Positions 17,638-26,966 of a stretch of DNA of 64,000 bases are shown piece by piece. This stretch comes from Promicromonospora umidemergens (GTDB lineage Bacteria > Actinomycetota > Actinomycetes > Actinomycetales > Cellulomonadaceae), in NCBI RefSeq assembly GCF_024171995.1, contig NZ_JAMTCT010000007.1, positions 124,001 through 188,000 of the forward strand, given 5' to 3'. The position numbers were made by a program, and so were the translations under genes. Position 1 is the stretch's first letter. The number at the start of each line of letters is the position of its first letter. The notes beneath the pieces are model-generated. The model saw only the letters and a list, made by a program, of their open reading frames with translations. It searched no databases and had not been told where the DNA came from.

Positions 17638-19794
17638 GTGTCTGAGACCCCTTCGACCACCCCCGCCGCTCCCCCGGAGCGGGTGACCCACACGCTGGTC
17701 CGCGACGTGCGGATGCCTGGCGGCGCCGGCACCCTCGCACTCGTCACGCTGGACAACGGCCTGGACCACACCAAGCCGAACACGCTCGGGCCGGCCGGCC
17801 TGGCGGAGCTCAAGGCAGCCCTCGAGGTGGTCCGCACCCGTGCCGAGTCGGGCGAGATCGCCGCGGTCGGCGTGACCGGCAAGCCGTACTTCGTCGCCGC
17901 CGGCGCCGACCTCAAGGGCATCACAGTCGTGAGCGGCCACGACGAGGCCGTGGAGCTCGGCCGGATGGGCCACGCCGCGTACACCATCCTCGGCGACCTG
18001 CACGGGACGACCGGTGTGCCCACCTTCGCGTTCGTGAACGGCCTGGCACTGGGCGGCGGCCTCGAGGTGGCGCTGAACTGCGACTACCGCACGGTGGCCT
18101 CCGACGCCGCCGCGCTCGGCCTGCCCGAGACCGGCATCGGTCTGGTCCCCGGCTGGGGCGGCGCCTACCTCGTGCCGCGCCTGGTCGGCATCGAGAAGGC
18201 CGTCGAGGTCATCCTCACGCGGCCGGCCGCGAACAAGCCGTACAAGCCGGCCGAGGCGCTGCAGATCGGCCTGGTCGACGAGCTGTTCGAGGCGGCCGAC
18301 TTCCTGGAGCAGTCCATCGTCTGGGCGGCCAAGGTCGTCACCGGCGAGATCGAGGTCCCCCGCCGCGAGCTCGACCCGCAGCCCGTGTGGGACGCCGTCG
18401 TCGCCGCGACGAAGGACCGGCTCGACGCCGTCGTCGGCACCTCGCGCCCCGCGCCCCACCGTGCGCTGGAGCTCCTGGCCGCCGCCCGGAACGCGATCAA
18501 GACCGACGCGTTCGACGCCGAGGACCAGGCCCTCGCGGACCTGGTCATGACCGACGAGATGCGCGCCAGCATCTACGCGTTCAACCTCGTGGGCGGCGGC
18601 AAGAAGCCCCAGGGCGCCCCGGACCCCCAGCTCGCCAGGCCGATCACCAAGGTAGGCGTCGTTGGCGCCGGTCTGATGGCCGCCCAGATGGCGTTCCTCT
18701 TCGCCCAGCGCCTCGGCGTGCCGGTCGTCATGCGCGACCTGGACCAGGAGCGCGTCGACAACGGCCTGTCGTTCGTCCGCGAGACCGCGGAGAAGCTCGC
18801 CGGCCGCGGGCGCCTGTCGCCCGACGCCGCGGCCCGCATCGTCGCCTCGGTGTCCGGCACCACGGACATCGGCGAGTTCGCCTCGTGCGACTTCGTGATC
18901 GAGGCCGTCACCGAGGTCATGGAGCTCAAGAAGAAGGTGTTCGCCGAGCTGGAGGGCGTCATCGCCCCCGAGGCGATCCTGGCGACCAACACCTCGGCGC
19001 TGTCCGTCACCGAGATGGCCGCGGACCTGGCCCACCCCGAGCGCGTGGTCGGCATCCACTTCTTCAACCCGGTGGCCCAGATGCCGCTGGTCGAGGTGAT
19101 CAACGCGGAGCAGACCGCCGACGTGGCCCTCGCCACCGCGTTCGCGATCACGAAGAAGCTCCGCAAGACGGCGGTCATGTCGGCCGACCGCCCGGGCTTC
19201 GTCGTGAACCGTCTGCTGCTGCTCGTCATGGGCCAGGTCGTGGACGCCATCGAGGGCGGGACCCCCGTCGAGGTGGCGGACCGGGCGCTCGCGCCGCTCG
19301 GCCTCCCGATGCCGACCTTCGAGCTGACCGACCTGGTCGGTCCGGCCGTCGCGCAGCACGTGCTCACCTCACTGCGGGAGAACCTCGGCGACCGCATCCC
19401 TGCGTCGGCGGGGCTCGCCAAGATCGTCGAGGACGGGACCCGGGTGGTGCTCGACGCCCCCGCCAAGGGCCTGCCCAAGCCGGTCGACCCGGCCATCCAG
19501 GAGTACTTCGGCCCGGCGCTCAGCCCGGGCGAGCCCGGCCGGAACGGGCAGAGCGTGCTCGACGCCGACGGCGTGCTCGACTCCGTCCTCACCGCGCTGA
19601 CGACCGAGATCGGCCTCATGCTGGAAGAGGGCGTCGTGCCCGGCCCCCAGCAGATCGACCTCGCGATGATCCTCGGCGCCGGCTGGGGCTTCCACACGGG
19701 CGGCATCACGCCGTACCTCGACCGCACCGGCTACAGCGAGAAGGTCCTGGGCAAGCGGTTCCTGCCCGACGGCGTGGCGAACGTCCCCGCCTGA
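17638..19794 (+). CDS. fadB: Multifunctional enoyl-CoA hydratase / 3-hydroxyacyl-CoA dehydrogenase
   Basis: Performs hydration of enoyl-CoA and NAD-dependent oxidation of 3-hydroxyacyl-CoA. The crotonase domain (about 15-220) has the two catalytic glutamates, Glu143 in GGGLEVAL and Glu164 in LPETGIGL. The dehydrogenase domain begins with VGVVGAGLMAAQ (339-350), with catalytic His474 in GIHFFNP and the C-terminal helical domain starting ADRPGFVVNRLL (516-527). GTG start 3 bp after fadA. The 718-aa length fits the FadB/FadJ class. Confidence 0.95.
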   Translation: MSETPSTTPAAPPERVTHTLVRDVRMPGGAGTLALVTLDNGLDHTKPNTLGPAGLAELKAALEVVRTRAESGEIAAVGVTGKPYFVAAGADLKGITVVSGHDEAVELGRMGHAAYTILGDLHGTTGVPTFAFVNGLALGGGLEVALNCDYRTVASDAAALGLPETGIGLVPGWGGAYLVPRLVGIEKAVEVILTRPAANKPYKPAEALQIGLVDELFEAADFLEQSIVWAAKVVTGEIEVPRRELDPQPVWDAVVAATKDRLDAVVGTSRPAPHRALELLAAARNAIKTDAFDAEDQALADLVMTDEMRASIYAFNLVGGGKKPQGAPDPQLARPITKVGVVGAGLMAAQMAFLFAQRLGVPVVMRDLDQERVDNGLSFVRETAEKLAGRGRLSPDAAARIVASVSGTTDIGEFASCDFVIEAVTEVMELKKKVFAELEGVIAPEAILATNTSALSVTEMAADLAHPERVVGIHFFNPVAQMPLVEVINAEQTADVALATAFAITKKLRKTAVMSADRPGFVVNRLLLLVMGQVVDAIEGGTPVEVADRALAPLGLPMPTFELTDLVGPAVAQHVLTSLRENLGDRIPASAGLAKIVEDGTRVVLDAPAKGLPKPVDPAIQEYFGPALSPGEPGRNGQSVLDADGVLDSVLTALTTEIGLMLEEGVVPGPQQIDLAMILGAGWGFHTGGITPYLDRTGYSEKVLGKRFLPDGVANVPA

Positions 19795-19811
19795 GCCGGA
19801 AGCGGAACTGC

Positions 19812-19843
19812 AGGCTCAGGCGGATCAGATAGAGCCTGAGCCT
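19812..19843 (+). terminator. 10-bp hairpin after fadB
   Basis: AGGCTCAGGC (19812-19821) and GCCTGAGCCT (19834-19843) form a perfect 10-bp stem with a 12-nt loop, 18 bp past the fadB stop. Likely transcription terminator. Confidence 0.6.
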
Positions 19844-19850
19844 CTGGCAC

Positions 19851-19905
19851 CGGGGCCCTCCGGCAGCAGGCGCACACCTCGTGCGTCCGGTGTCGGAGGG
19901 CCCCG
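19851..19905. repeat. Second inverted repeat between fadB and the channel-like gene
   Basis: CGGGGCCCTCCG (19851-19862) and CGGAGGGCCCCG (19894-19905) are perfect 12-bp complements around a 31-nt loop. The right arm ends 16 bp before the next ATG, so this may be a regulatory structure rather than a simple terminator. Confidence 0.5.
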
Positions 19906-19920
19906 CTACGCTCTGCAGAC

Positions 19921-21720
19921 ATGACAGACGTCGGACCGGGAACGCACGCGCACTACGTGGTGGTCGGTGACGGTCCGCTCGCTTTTCGCCTGACCAGAGC
20001 GCTCAGCACGCGCTACAGGGGCACCGTGACAGTGGTCGTGCCGGACCGTTCCTCCCGGTACGCCCAGGAGATGGCGGACCTCGACCAGGTAGACCTCGTG
20101 GAGACCGACCGGGTCGACGAGAAGGCGCTGACCGCGGCCGGCGCGGACCGCGCTGTCGCCGCCGCGCTCGTGGACCAGGACGACGGCGGCAACGTCGCAC
20201 TGGCGCTCCTGCTCCGCGAGGCCTGGCCACAGCTGCACGTAGTGGTCCGGATCTTCGACGAGTCGCTCGGGCGGCACCTGCAGCGCGACCGCTGCACGGT
20301 GCTCTCGGCGTCGGCGTTCGCGGCGCCCGAGATCGTCGGCGCCGCGCTGCGCCGCCTGGTCCGCCTCCCGGTGCAGCACCGCCGCCTCGTCGCCATGCCG
20401 GACGCGGAGATGTCCTTGCCCAACCGTATGGTCCTGTTCGCGACCGACGAGGACGGCACCGTCACGGCGCTCCCGAGCGACGAGGAGCTGGCCGGGCTCG
20501 CTCCAAAGGTGCTCCTGGCGGACGTCGCCGAGCACGACGTCCTGCCCGAGATCACGGCGGACCTGGAACCGGACGAGGACGAGGTGGACCCGCACCGGCG
20601 TCGCCGGTTCGGCGAGTACCTGCGTACCCTGGCGATCACCTCGGGCTGGAACCTGCTGCTCGCTGCCGGGGTCCTCCTCGTGGTCGTGCTCATCGGCGCG
20701 GTGACCATGCAGCTCGCGACGGGCTCGTCCTTCTTCGGCGCGCTGTACGAGGCGGTGCTGCCCTCCCTGGCGGGCAGCGACCCCGACCACGACGCGAACC
20801 CCGTCGTCAAGGTCACCCAGGTGGTCCTGACCGTCGTGAGCGTCGCCGTCATCCCGTGGGTCACGGGTGTGGTGGTCGACGGCGTCGTGCGGACCCAGCG
20901 CCTGCTCGACGCGGGCTCCCCGCTGCACGCGATGTCCGACCATGTGGTCGTCGTCGGCCTCGGCGACCTCGGCACGCGCATCGTCCGGTCCCTGGACCGC
21001 CGTGGGGTGCCCGTGGTCGCCGTCGACATCGACGAGTCGGCACGCGGGATCGCGGTGGCGCGGGCCAGGGACGTCCCCGTCGTGATCGGCGACGCCCGCC
21101 GGGCGGCGACCCTGCGCGCCGCTTACGTCGATACCGCCCAGGCGGTAGTGGTGGTCACGAGCGGCGGCGCGACGACCATCGGCATCGGCTTCGCCGCCCA
21201 CTCCATCCCGCGGCCCGAGGACGCCCCGACGCCGCTGCGCACCGTCCTGCGCGTGTACGACAAGGACCTGACGCGCCGCATCCGCCGCGAGATCCCCGAC
21301 TCGGTGGGACTCAGCTCCTCGTTCCTCGCCGCGCCGTGGTTCGCGGCCTCGATGATCGGCCAGGAGGTCAAGGCGACCATCCCGTACCGGGACCGGGTGC
21401 TGGTGCTCGCCGAGCTCGAGGTCGGGACGAACAGTCGCCTCGTCGGCAAGCACTCCGACTCCGTCAATCTCCATGCTGCCGGCGCCGAGAGCGCGGCCGC
21501 CACAGAGCACGACACCACGAAGAAGGAGATCAGGAGCCGGCTGCTGGCTGTCCACACGCTCACGTTCGAGAGCGGAGGTGGTGGCCACCTGATCGAGCCG
21601 ACGGCGGGCCGCTATCTGCAGCCAGGGGACCGGGTGTTCGTCATCGCGACCACGGCCGGGCTGCATCACCTGCGCGAGGAGGCGCGTGAGCGGCCGGGAC
21701 CCGACCCGGCACCGGACTGA
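19921..21720 (+). CDS. Two-RCK, two-TM channel-like protein without a canonical K+ filter
   Basis: Order: a TrkA-N/RCK Rossmann domain (YVVVGDGPLAFRL, 12-24), two membrane segments (about 241-265 and 296-320), then a second RCK domain (VVVVGLGDLGTRI, 342-354) with a C-terminal RCK-C-like region. Between the membrane segments, SSFFGALYEAVLPSLAGSDP is positioned like a pore helix, but TVGYG is replaced by LAGSDPDHD. By architecture it would be a ligand-gated ion channel or sensor. Ion specificity cannot be predicted. The APC permease starts 51 bp downstream on the same strand. Confidence 0.75.
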   Translation: MTDVGPGTHAHYVVVGDGPLAFRLTRALSTRYRGTVTVVVPDRSSRYAQEMADLDQVDLVETDRVDEKALTAAGADRAVAAALVDQDDGGNVALALLLREAWPQLHVVVRIFDESLGRHLQRDRCTVLSASAFAAPEIVGAALRRLVRLPVQHRRLVAMPDAEMSLPNRMVLFATDEDGTVTALPSDEELAGLAPKVLLADVAEHDVLPEITADLEPDEDEVDPHRRRRFGEYLRTLAITSGWNLLLAAGVLLVVVLIGAVTMQLATGSSFFGALYEAVLPSLAGSDPDHDANPVVKVTQVVLTVVSVAVIPWVTGVVVDGVVRTQRLLDAGSPLHAMSDHVVVVGLGDLGTRIVRSLDRRGVPVVAVDIDESARGIAVARARDVPVVIGDARRAATLRAAYVDTAQAVVVVTSGGATTIGIGFAAHSIPRPEDAPTPLRTVLRVYDKDLTRRIRREIPDSVGLSSSFLAAPWFAASMIGQEVKATIPYRDRVLVLAELEVGTNSRLVGKHSDSVNLHAAGAESAAATEHDTTKKEIRSRLLAVHTLTFESGGGGHLIEPTAGRYLQPGDRVFVIATTAGLHHLREEARERPGPDPAPD

Positions 21721-21771
21721 ACGACCGGCCGGGAACCGGCCCGTTCGCCGGTCCACCGCGCGCATAGCGTC

Positions 21772-23076
21772 ATGGACATGCACAACGGTCTCAGCGTGCC
21801 TCAGGGCGCCGCGCTCACCCTCGGCGCCATGCTCGGCACCGGCGTCATCTCGCTCCCCGCCCTCGCCGCCGACGTGGCTGGCCCGGCCTCTCTGGTGGCC
21901 TGGGCGGCGCTCGTCCTCCTGTCGATCCCGCTCGCCACGACGTTCGCGGCCCTCGGGGCACGACACCCGGACGGCGGCGGCGTGGCCACCTACGCCCGCC
22001 TCGCGTTCGGCGAGCGGGCGTCCACGATGGTCGGCTGGGCGTTCTACGCGACCATCGCGGTCGGAGCGCCCGCCGCAGCCGGCTTCGCCGGTGCCTACGT
22101 CGCCGACGCCACCGGCGGCGGGCCAGGTACCGCCCTGGCCACGACGGTCGCCATCATCACGGTGTGCGCGACGATGAACTGGTTCGACCTGCGCGTGTCC
22201 GGCACGGTGCAGCTCGTGATCGCGGGGACGGTGGCGCTCCTGCTGGCCGTGGCCGTCGTCGTGGCGCTGCCGCACGCGCAGCCCGGCCACCTCGCACCGT
22301 TCGCACCGCACGGCTGGGGCGCGGTCGGCGCGGCGGCGGCACTGCTGGTCTGGGCCTTCGCCGGGTGGGAGATCCTGGGCTCGCTGTCGGCGGAGTACCG
22401 GCGTCCGGCCCGCGACATCCCGCGCGCCACGGCGATCGCCGTGGCCGTCGTGGGCGTGCTCTACCTGGGCGTCGCCTTCGCCACGGTGGCGGTGCTCGGG
22501 CCGGCACCCGGGCCCGCGCCGCTCTCGGACCTGCTGGTGCTCGGGTTCGGCGAGCAGGCACGGCCCGTGACCACGGTGCTGGCCGTCCTGCTGACCGTCG
22601 GCGCCATCAACGTCTACTTCGCGGGCGGCAGCCGGATCGGCGCCGCCCTCGCCCGGGACGGTGGCCTCCCCGGCTGGCTGGCCGCCCGGCCGGACCGGCC
22701 GCCCCGCAGGTCCTTGGCCGTCCTCACGACGCTGGCCGTCGGGACGACGGCGGTGCTGGCCGCCCTGCACCTGCCCACCGACGCCGTGGTCCTCATGGCC
22801 TCCGCCACGTTCTCGCTGCTGTACCTGGTGGGCGCGGCGGCCGCCCTGCGCCTCCTGCCCCGCGGGAGCATCGCCTGGTGGTGCGCGGCCGTGTCGCTGC
22901 TGGCCGCGCTCGGGCTGCTCGTGATGACCGGGCCGCACATGACCGGTCCGGTGCTCGCCGCGCTCGGCGGCCTCGCCTGGTCGACGTGGCGGCGACGCCG
23001 GGCACGGACCGCGGCAGCCGTCACGACGCCAGCAGCCGACCCAGCTCCTGAATGCCTGGCCGGATCGAGCTCGTGA
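21772..23076 (+). CDS. APC-superfamily amino acid permease (YjeH-like)
   Basis: About 11-12 hydrophobic segments across 434 aa. The N-terminal GAMLGTGVISLPALAADVAG is the unwound TM1 motif of APC transporters, closest in feel to YjeH-type amino-acid exporters. The C-terminus is short and basic/Ala-rich. Its 3' end overlaps the convergent MocR gene by 56 bp. Substrate unknown. Confidence 0.82.
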   Translation: MDMHNGLSVPQGAALTLGAMLGTGVISLPALAADVAGPASLVAWAALVLLSIPLATTFAALGARHPDGGGVATYARLAFGERASTMVGWAFYATIAVGAPAAAGFAGAYVADATGGGPGTALATTVAIITVCATMNWFDLRVSGTVQLVIAGTVALLLAVAVVVALPHAQPGHLAPFAPHGWGAVGAAAALLVWAFAGWEILGSLSAEYRRPARDIPRATAIAVAVVGVLYLGVAFATVAVLGPAPGPAPLSDLLVLGFGEQARPVTTVLAVLLTVGAINVYFAGGSRIGAALARDGGLPGWLAARPDRPPRRSLAVLTTLAVGTTAVLAALHLPTDAVVLMASATFSLLYLVGAAAALRLLPRGSIAWWCAAVSLLAALGLLVMTGPHMTGPVLAALGGLAWSTWRRRRARTAAAVTTPAADPAPECLAGSSS

Positions 23077-24451
23077 CCGCTCCGCCGATCCCGAGCACCA
23101 CCCCGTCCCGGTGGGGACCCACCGCGAAGGCGGCGAGGGACTCGCACGCGACCGACCGCCGTCGGGCACGGGTCACCAGCGCCCGCGCGTCCACCGGTGA
23201 GTCCGCGGACAGGTAGGCCGCCACGTGCAGGCCCGCCGCCGACGGGACCGGCTCGACCGGCAGCTCGGCCAGCGCGTCCAGCAGGATCTCGTGCCGCTCG
23301 GTGTAGTGCGCAGAGGCCTTCCGGACGTGCCGGGCCAGCAGGCCGTCGTCGATGAAGCGTGCGAGCGCGGCCTGCACGTGCACGGCCCCGTGTCCGTCGG
23401 TGAGCTGGCGGGCCGCGAGCAGCGCGTCGCGCAGCGACGACGGCGCCACCAGGTACCCGACACGCAGGCCCGGCAGCAGCGACTTCGAGAAGGTGCCGAC
23501 GTAGATCACGTGGCCGTCCCGGTCGAGGGCCTGCAACGACTCCAGCGGCCGGCGGGCGCGGCGGAACTCGCTGTCGTAGTCGTCCTCGACCACCGCTGCA
23601 CCGTGCCGTACGGCGTGCGCGAGCAGGGCGCGACGCCGGGCGAGCGACAGCGGCATCCCGAGCGGGAACTGGTGCGACGGGGTGGTGTAGACGAGGCGGG
23701 CTCGCGGCGGGATCTCGTCCACGACGAGGCCTTCGGCGTCGACGGGCACCGGCACCACTCGCGCCCCGTGCAGCGCGAAGAGCTCGCGCGCGTCGGGGTA
23801 GCCCGGGTCCTCCATGGCGACGACGTCCCCCGGCTCGAGCAGCACGCGCGCCACGAGGTCGAGGGCCTGCTGCGCACCGGTCGTCGCGATCACGTCGTCC
23901 GGCCCCGCCCGGACCCCGCGGGAGCCGGCCACGTGACGGGCGACGGCCTCCCGGAAGCGCGGCAGGCCCGCCGGGCCGGCGTACGAGCCTGCTGCGGGGC
24001 CGCCCGCGCGCGACTCCGCGGTCAGCAGGCGGCGCCAGGTGTCGAACGGGAAGAGGCCGGCGTCGGGGATGCCCACCCGGAAGTCGTGCGCGGGGACCGG
24101 CACGTCGCCGCTCGTGGCGCGTGGGGCCCAGCGCCAGCCTGCCCGCGGACGCAGAGCGCCCGGGTTCCGGCGCCGTACGGGCGGGGTGTCGCTCGCGGCC
24201 GCCGTGGCGAACGTGCCCGAACCGGCCCGCGTCTCCAGGAAGCCCTCCGCGACGAGCCGCTCGTAGGCTTCTGCGACGCTCGCGCGCGAGACACCGAGGT
24301 CCCGGGCCAGGTCCCGGGTCGAGGGCAGCCGCTCCCCCGCGGGGATCCGGCCGGTGGTCAGCGCCGCGTGCAGCGCGCGGTAGATGGCATCGGTGCGTCC
24401 GGTGCGCTGGCTCAGATCGACGGCGAGGTCCACCCGCCGATCATTGCCCAT
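23021..24451 (-). CDS. MocR/PdxR-family transcriptional regulator
   Basis: GntR-type winged helix (about 19-82; RLPSTRDLARDLGVSRASVA at 41-60) fused to a class-I aminotransferase-like domain. PLP-binding residues are retained: EDDYDSEF (289-296) and Lys323 in TFSKSLLPG. MocR/PdxR proteins regulate vitamin B6 synthesis or amino-acid genes in response to PLP. No pdxST genes lie nearby, so the target may be the overlapping permease or the divergent gene at 24566 (inference). Length (476 aa) is normal. Confidence 0.9.
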   Translation of the reverse strand: MGNDRRVDLAVDLSQRTGRTDAIYRALHAALTTGRIPAGERLPSTRDLARDLGVSRASVAEAYERLVAEGFLETRAGSGTFATAAASDTPPVRRRNPGALRPRAGWRWAPRATSGDVPVPAHDFRVGIPDAGLFPFDTWRRLLTAESRAGGPAAGSYAGPAGLPRFREAVARHVAGSRGVRAGPDDVIATTGAQQALDLVARVLLEPGDVVAMEDPGYPDARELFALHGARVVPVPVDAEGLVVDEIPPRARLVYTTPSHQFPLGMPLSLARRRALLAHAVRHGAAVVEDDYDSEFRRARRPLESLQALDRDGHVIYVGTFSKSLLPGLRVGYLVAPSSLRDALLAARQLTDGHGAVHVQAALARFIDDGLLARHVRKASAHYTERHEILLDALAELPVEPVPSAAGLHVAAYLSADSPVDARALVTRARRRSVACESLAAFAVGPHRDGVVLGIGGAVTSSIRPGIQELGRLLAS

Positions 24452-24565
24452 CCCGGCGGACAGGACAGCCGCTCATTACGGTTCGGACTCATCGGGGCAA
24501 TTCACCCGGCTTAACCGCCCTTTCTCGCCAGTTCGAGGCATAAAGGGCACCTAGCATCGCGGCTC
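24452..24565. promoter_or_regulatory. Divergent intergenic region MocR / TPR-like membrane protein
   Basis: 114 bp between divergent starts. It contains a comparatively AT-rich stretch and a TAGCAT (24552-24557) that may be a -10 for the plus-strand gene. No palindromic operator is convincing. Confidence 0.25.
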
Positions 24566-26116
24566 ATGAGCACTGATCCAGCGCCGACGACGCCCCTTCC
24601 CGAGGAGCCTGCCGCAGCGCCCACCGACGCAACGGGAGAGGCTCCGGAGCCGCCCGCGACGTCCCCGGACGCCGACGGCGCCCCTCGACCCGCGGCCCGC
24701 CCCCTGACCGCCGCCCTGCTCAACCTGAGCGGGCTCGGTCTCGGCTACCTGCACCTGCGCGCGTGGCTCCGCCTGGTCGTCGCCCTGGCCGCCACGGCTG
24801 GGCTCGTCTGGGTCGCGCTGCCGATCGGGCGCGAGCCGATCGCCGTCTGGTGGGCACTCGGCTACCTCGGCGCGCTCGGTCTGTTCGCGCTGGACGCTGC
24901 CCTCCTCGCCCGGCACCGGGCACGCCACGAGACGCCGCGGCGCAACGTCTGGACGCCCCGCGCGGCCGGCCGCATCGCGTGGGTAACGCTCGCCGTCGTC
25001 CCGCTCCTGGGCGGCGCGTACGTGGTGACGCAGCAGGAGGTGCTGGAGCAGCACCTCGCGCACGACCTGGACCAGGCCGAGGAGAGCCTGGAGGGGAGGC
25101 CCAGCGTGTTCGCTGCGTACAAGGACGTCTACGACGCTGCGTACGCGACCTACGTGCGGACCGTCGCTGAGCACCCACGCACACGCGCCGCCGACCGGGT
25201 ACCGGGACTCGTCGACGGCCTGTACGCCCAGGCCAAGGGGGACGACGCGTGCAACGCCGTCGCGGCGGTGCGGCACTTCGCGGAGCCAGGAACAGCGGAG
25301 CCGCTGCGGACCGCCGCACAGCACGAGCTACCCGGCGCCCTGCACGACTGCGGGCTGCGTTCCGCCGAGCGTGGGGTCTTCGCCAGCGCGCGTCCCATGC
25401 TCACCGAGCTGCTGGCGGACCACCCGGCGAGCGATCCTGCCCAGGCCCTGCCCGAGGAGCTGGCGGCGTGGCGGGACGACGTCATCAAGAGTCTGAGCAG
25501 CAAGGGCGGCTGCTCCGACACGAGGCAAGCCACCGAGTCGACGTCGTTCCTCGCCGGGTTCGACTCCGGCAAGGTCAAGGCGCTGGCGGACGAGGCCCGT
25601 ACGAAGATCCCGGCTGGGCTGCTCAGGTGCGGCGTGGCGCAGTTCAAGAACGAGCAGTACACGGAGGCACAGGGCGTCCTGAGCACTCTCATCGACGTGT
25701 ATCCGCGGGCCAAGGACGCGGACTACGCGGAGCGGGTCCAGATCGCTTCGGGCATCGCACGGCTGGACCCGAGAGCGGGCGTCGAGCTGCCCCCGCTCAC
25801 CGAGCCCGATGGAACCGTCACCCTGACGGTCCACAACTACAGCCCGGACCAGTTCGAGATGGTCTACACGGGGCCGGCCACTGGCGTCATCACCATCGAC
25901 CCGTGCGAGGACTGCCACCACTACGCAAAGGGCGACCAGCCGGAGTGCGTCGGCTACTCGCTCACGGTCCCGAGCGAGACCGTGACCATCCCCGCGGGCG
26001 ACTACATCACGGCCACCCGGCAGGACGGCACCATCCTCGACTGGGAAGGCGGGAGCCTCGGCAAGGAGAGCTACACGGCCGACGGCGGGCTCTGCACGTG
26101 GACCCATGAGCGCTGA
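24566..26116 (+). CDS. Membrane protein with helical-repeat region and C-terminal beta domain
   Basis: A Pro/Ala-rich N-terminus (1-45) precedes hydrophobic segments near 47-63, 68-87, 93-115 and 136-155. The latter half resembles degenerate TPR repeats with regularly placed cysteines (ACNAV, DCGL, GCSD, RCGV). The last 100 residues form a beta-rich domain (TVTLTVHNYSPDQFEMVYTG) with a CEDCHH metal-ligand-like cluster. I do not recognise a named family with confidence; similar proteins occur in other actinobacteria. Topology suggests the repeat and beta domain lie outside the membrane. Confidence 0.65.
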   Translation: MSTDPAPTTPLPEEPAAAPTDATGEAPEPPATSPDADGAPRPAARPLTAALLNLSGLGLGYLHLRAWLRLVVALAATAGLVWVALPIGREPIAVWWALGYLGALGLFALDAALLARHRARHETPRRNVWTPRAAGRIAWVTLAVVPLLGGAYVVTQQEVLEQHLAHDLDQAEESLEGRPSVFAAYKDVYDAAYATYVRTVAEHPRTRAADRVPGLVDGLYAQAKGDDACNAVAAVRHFAEPGTAEPLRTAAQHELPGALHDCGLRSAERGVFASARPMLTELLADHPASDPAQALPEELAAWRDDVIKSLSSKGGCSDTRQATESTSFLAGFDSGKVKALADEARTKIPAGLLRCGVAQFKNEQYTEAQGVLSTLIDVYPRAKDADYAERVQIASGIARLDPRAGVELPPLTEPDGTVTLTVHNYSPDQFEMVYTGPATGVITIDPCEDCHHYAKGDQPECVGYSLTVPSETVTIPAGDYITATRQDGTILDWEGGSLGKESYTADGGLCTWTHER

Positions 26117-26177
26117 GCACCTGGCACGTCCCCGTGCCGCCGAATTCGCTTTCCTCGGCGGCACGGGAGCGGGTTGA

Positions 26178-26822
26178 ATGCGTTCCGACATGACTACGTA
26201 CTTCACGTCCGACCAGCACTTCGGGCACCTGAACATCATCCGGTTCTGCGACCGCCCGTTCCCCGGCGTCGGCGCGATGAACTCCCGGCTCGTCCAGCTC
26301 TGGAACGAGACGGTCACCGACGACGACACCGTGTGGGTGCTCGGCGACGTCGCCCTCGGTGCGCTCGACGAGTCGCTCGCCCACATCGGCCGGCTGGCGG
26401 GACGCAAGCTCCTGGTGCCCGGAAACCACGACCGCTGCTGGGAGGGTGAGCGCGCGCTGCGCAAGGGCGACCCGGAGGCGCGCGAACGGCGTCGGGCCAA
26501 GGAGAGGCAGCGGTACCTGGACGCGGGCTTCGCCGAGATCCACGACCGGCCCGAGCCGGTCACCGTGGGCGGGCACAGCGTCGTGCTGTCGCACTTCCCG
26601 TACGAGGGCGACTCGCACGGCGAGGACCGGTTCGTCGAGTACCGGCCGGCGGACCAGGGCGCCTGGGTGGTGCACGGCCACGTGCACGACACCTGGCGCC
26701 GGCGCGGCCGGCAGATCAACGTCGGCGTCGACGCGTGGGGCGGACGTCCAGTACCTGCCGAGGTCATCGCCGGTCTGCTGACCGAGAGCTCGTCCGACCT
26801 GGAGCCGCTGAGCTGGGTGTGA
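26178..26822 (+). CDS. Metallophosphoesterase
   Basis: Calcineurin-like phosphoesterase of 214 aa with all metal-binding blocks: SDQHFGH (11-17), LGDVAL (55-60), GNHDR (82-86), LSHFPYEGD (137-145) and GHVHDTW (167-173). This short family resembles phage and bacterial phosphoesterases of unassigned substrate. ATG 26178 or the Met four codons later (26190) may be the start. A perfect hairpin follows the gene. Confidence 0.9.
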   Translation: MRSDMTTYFTSDQHFGHLNIIRFCDRPFPGVGAMNSRLVQLWNETVTDDDTVWVLGDVALGALDESLAHIGRLAGRKLLVPGNHDRCWEGERALRKGDPEARERRRAKERQRYLDAGFAEIHDRPEPVTVGGHSVVLSHFPYEGDSHGEDRFVEYRPADQGAWVVHGHVHDTWRRRGRQINVGVDAWGGRPVPAEVIAGLLTESSSDLEPLSWV

Positions 26823-26846
26823 GCCGGCCCCAGCCCGAAATGACAA

Positions 26847-26879
26847 GAGCGCACGTTCTCAGGTGATGAACGTGCGCTC
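26847..26879. terminator. Perfect 12-bp hairpin between convergent genes
   Basis: GAGCGCACGTTC (26847-26858) and GAACGTGCGCTC (26868-26879) enclose a 9-nt loop. It lies 24 bp after the metallophosphoesterase stop and also downstream of the minus-strand HTH gene, so it may serve both. Confidence 0.65.
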
Positions 26880-26966
26880 AGGCGTCAGGGTGTGCGGCGT
26901 CGCTGGTGTGCGAGGCGCACCCGGTGCGTCAGCGGAAGCGCCAGAGCGCGGACCGCCGCGCGGGGG

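Noticed and set aside
19906-23169. Long minus-strand frame opposite the channel-like and permease genes
   Set aside because: Arg/Gly-rich with no fold; antisense shadow.
23225-24514. Plus-strand frame opposite the MocR-type regulator
   Set aside because: Arg/Gly/Val-rich antisense shadow; the minus-strand PLP lysine and HTH are unambiguous.
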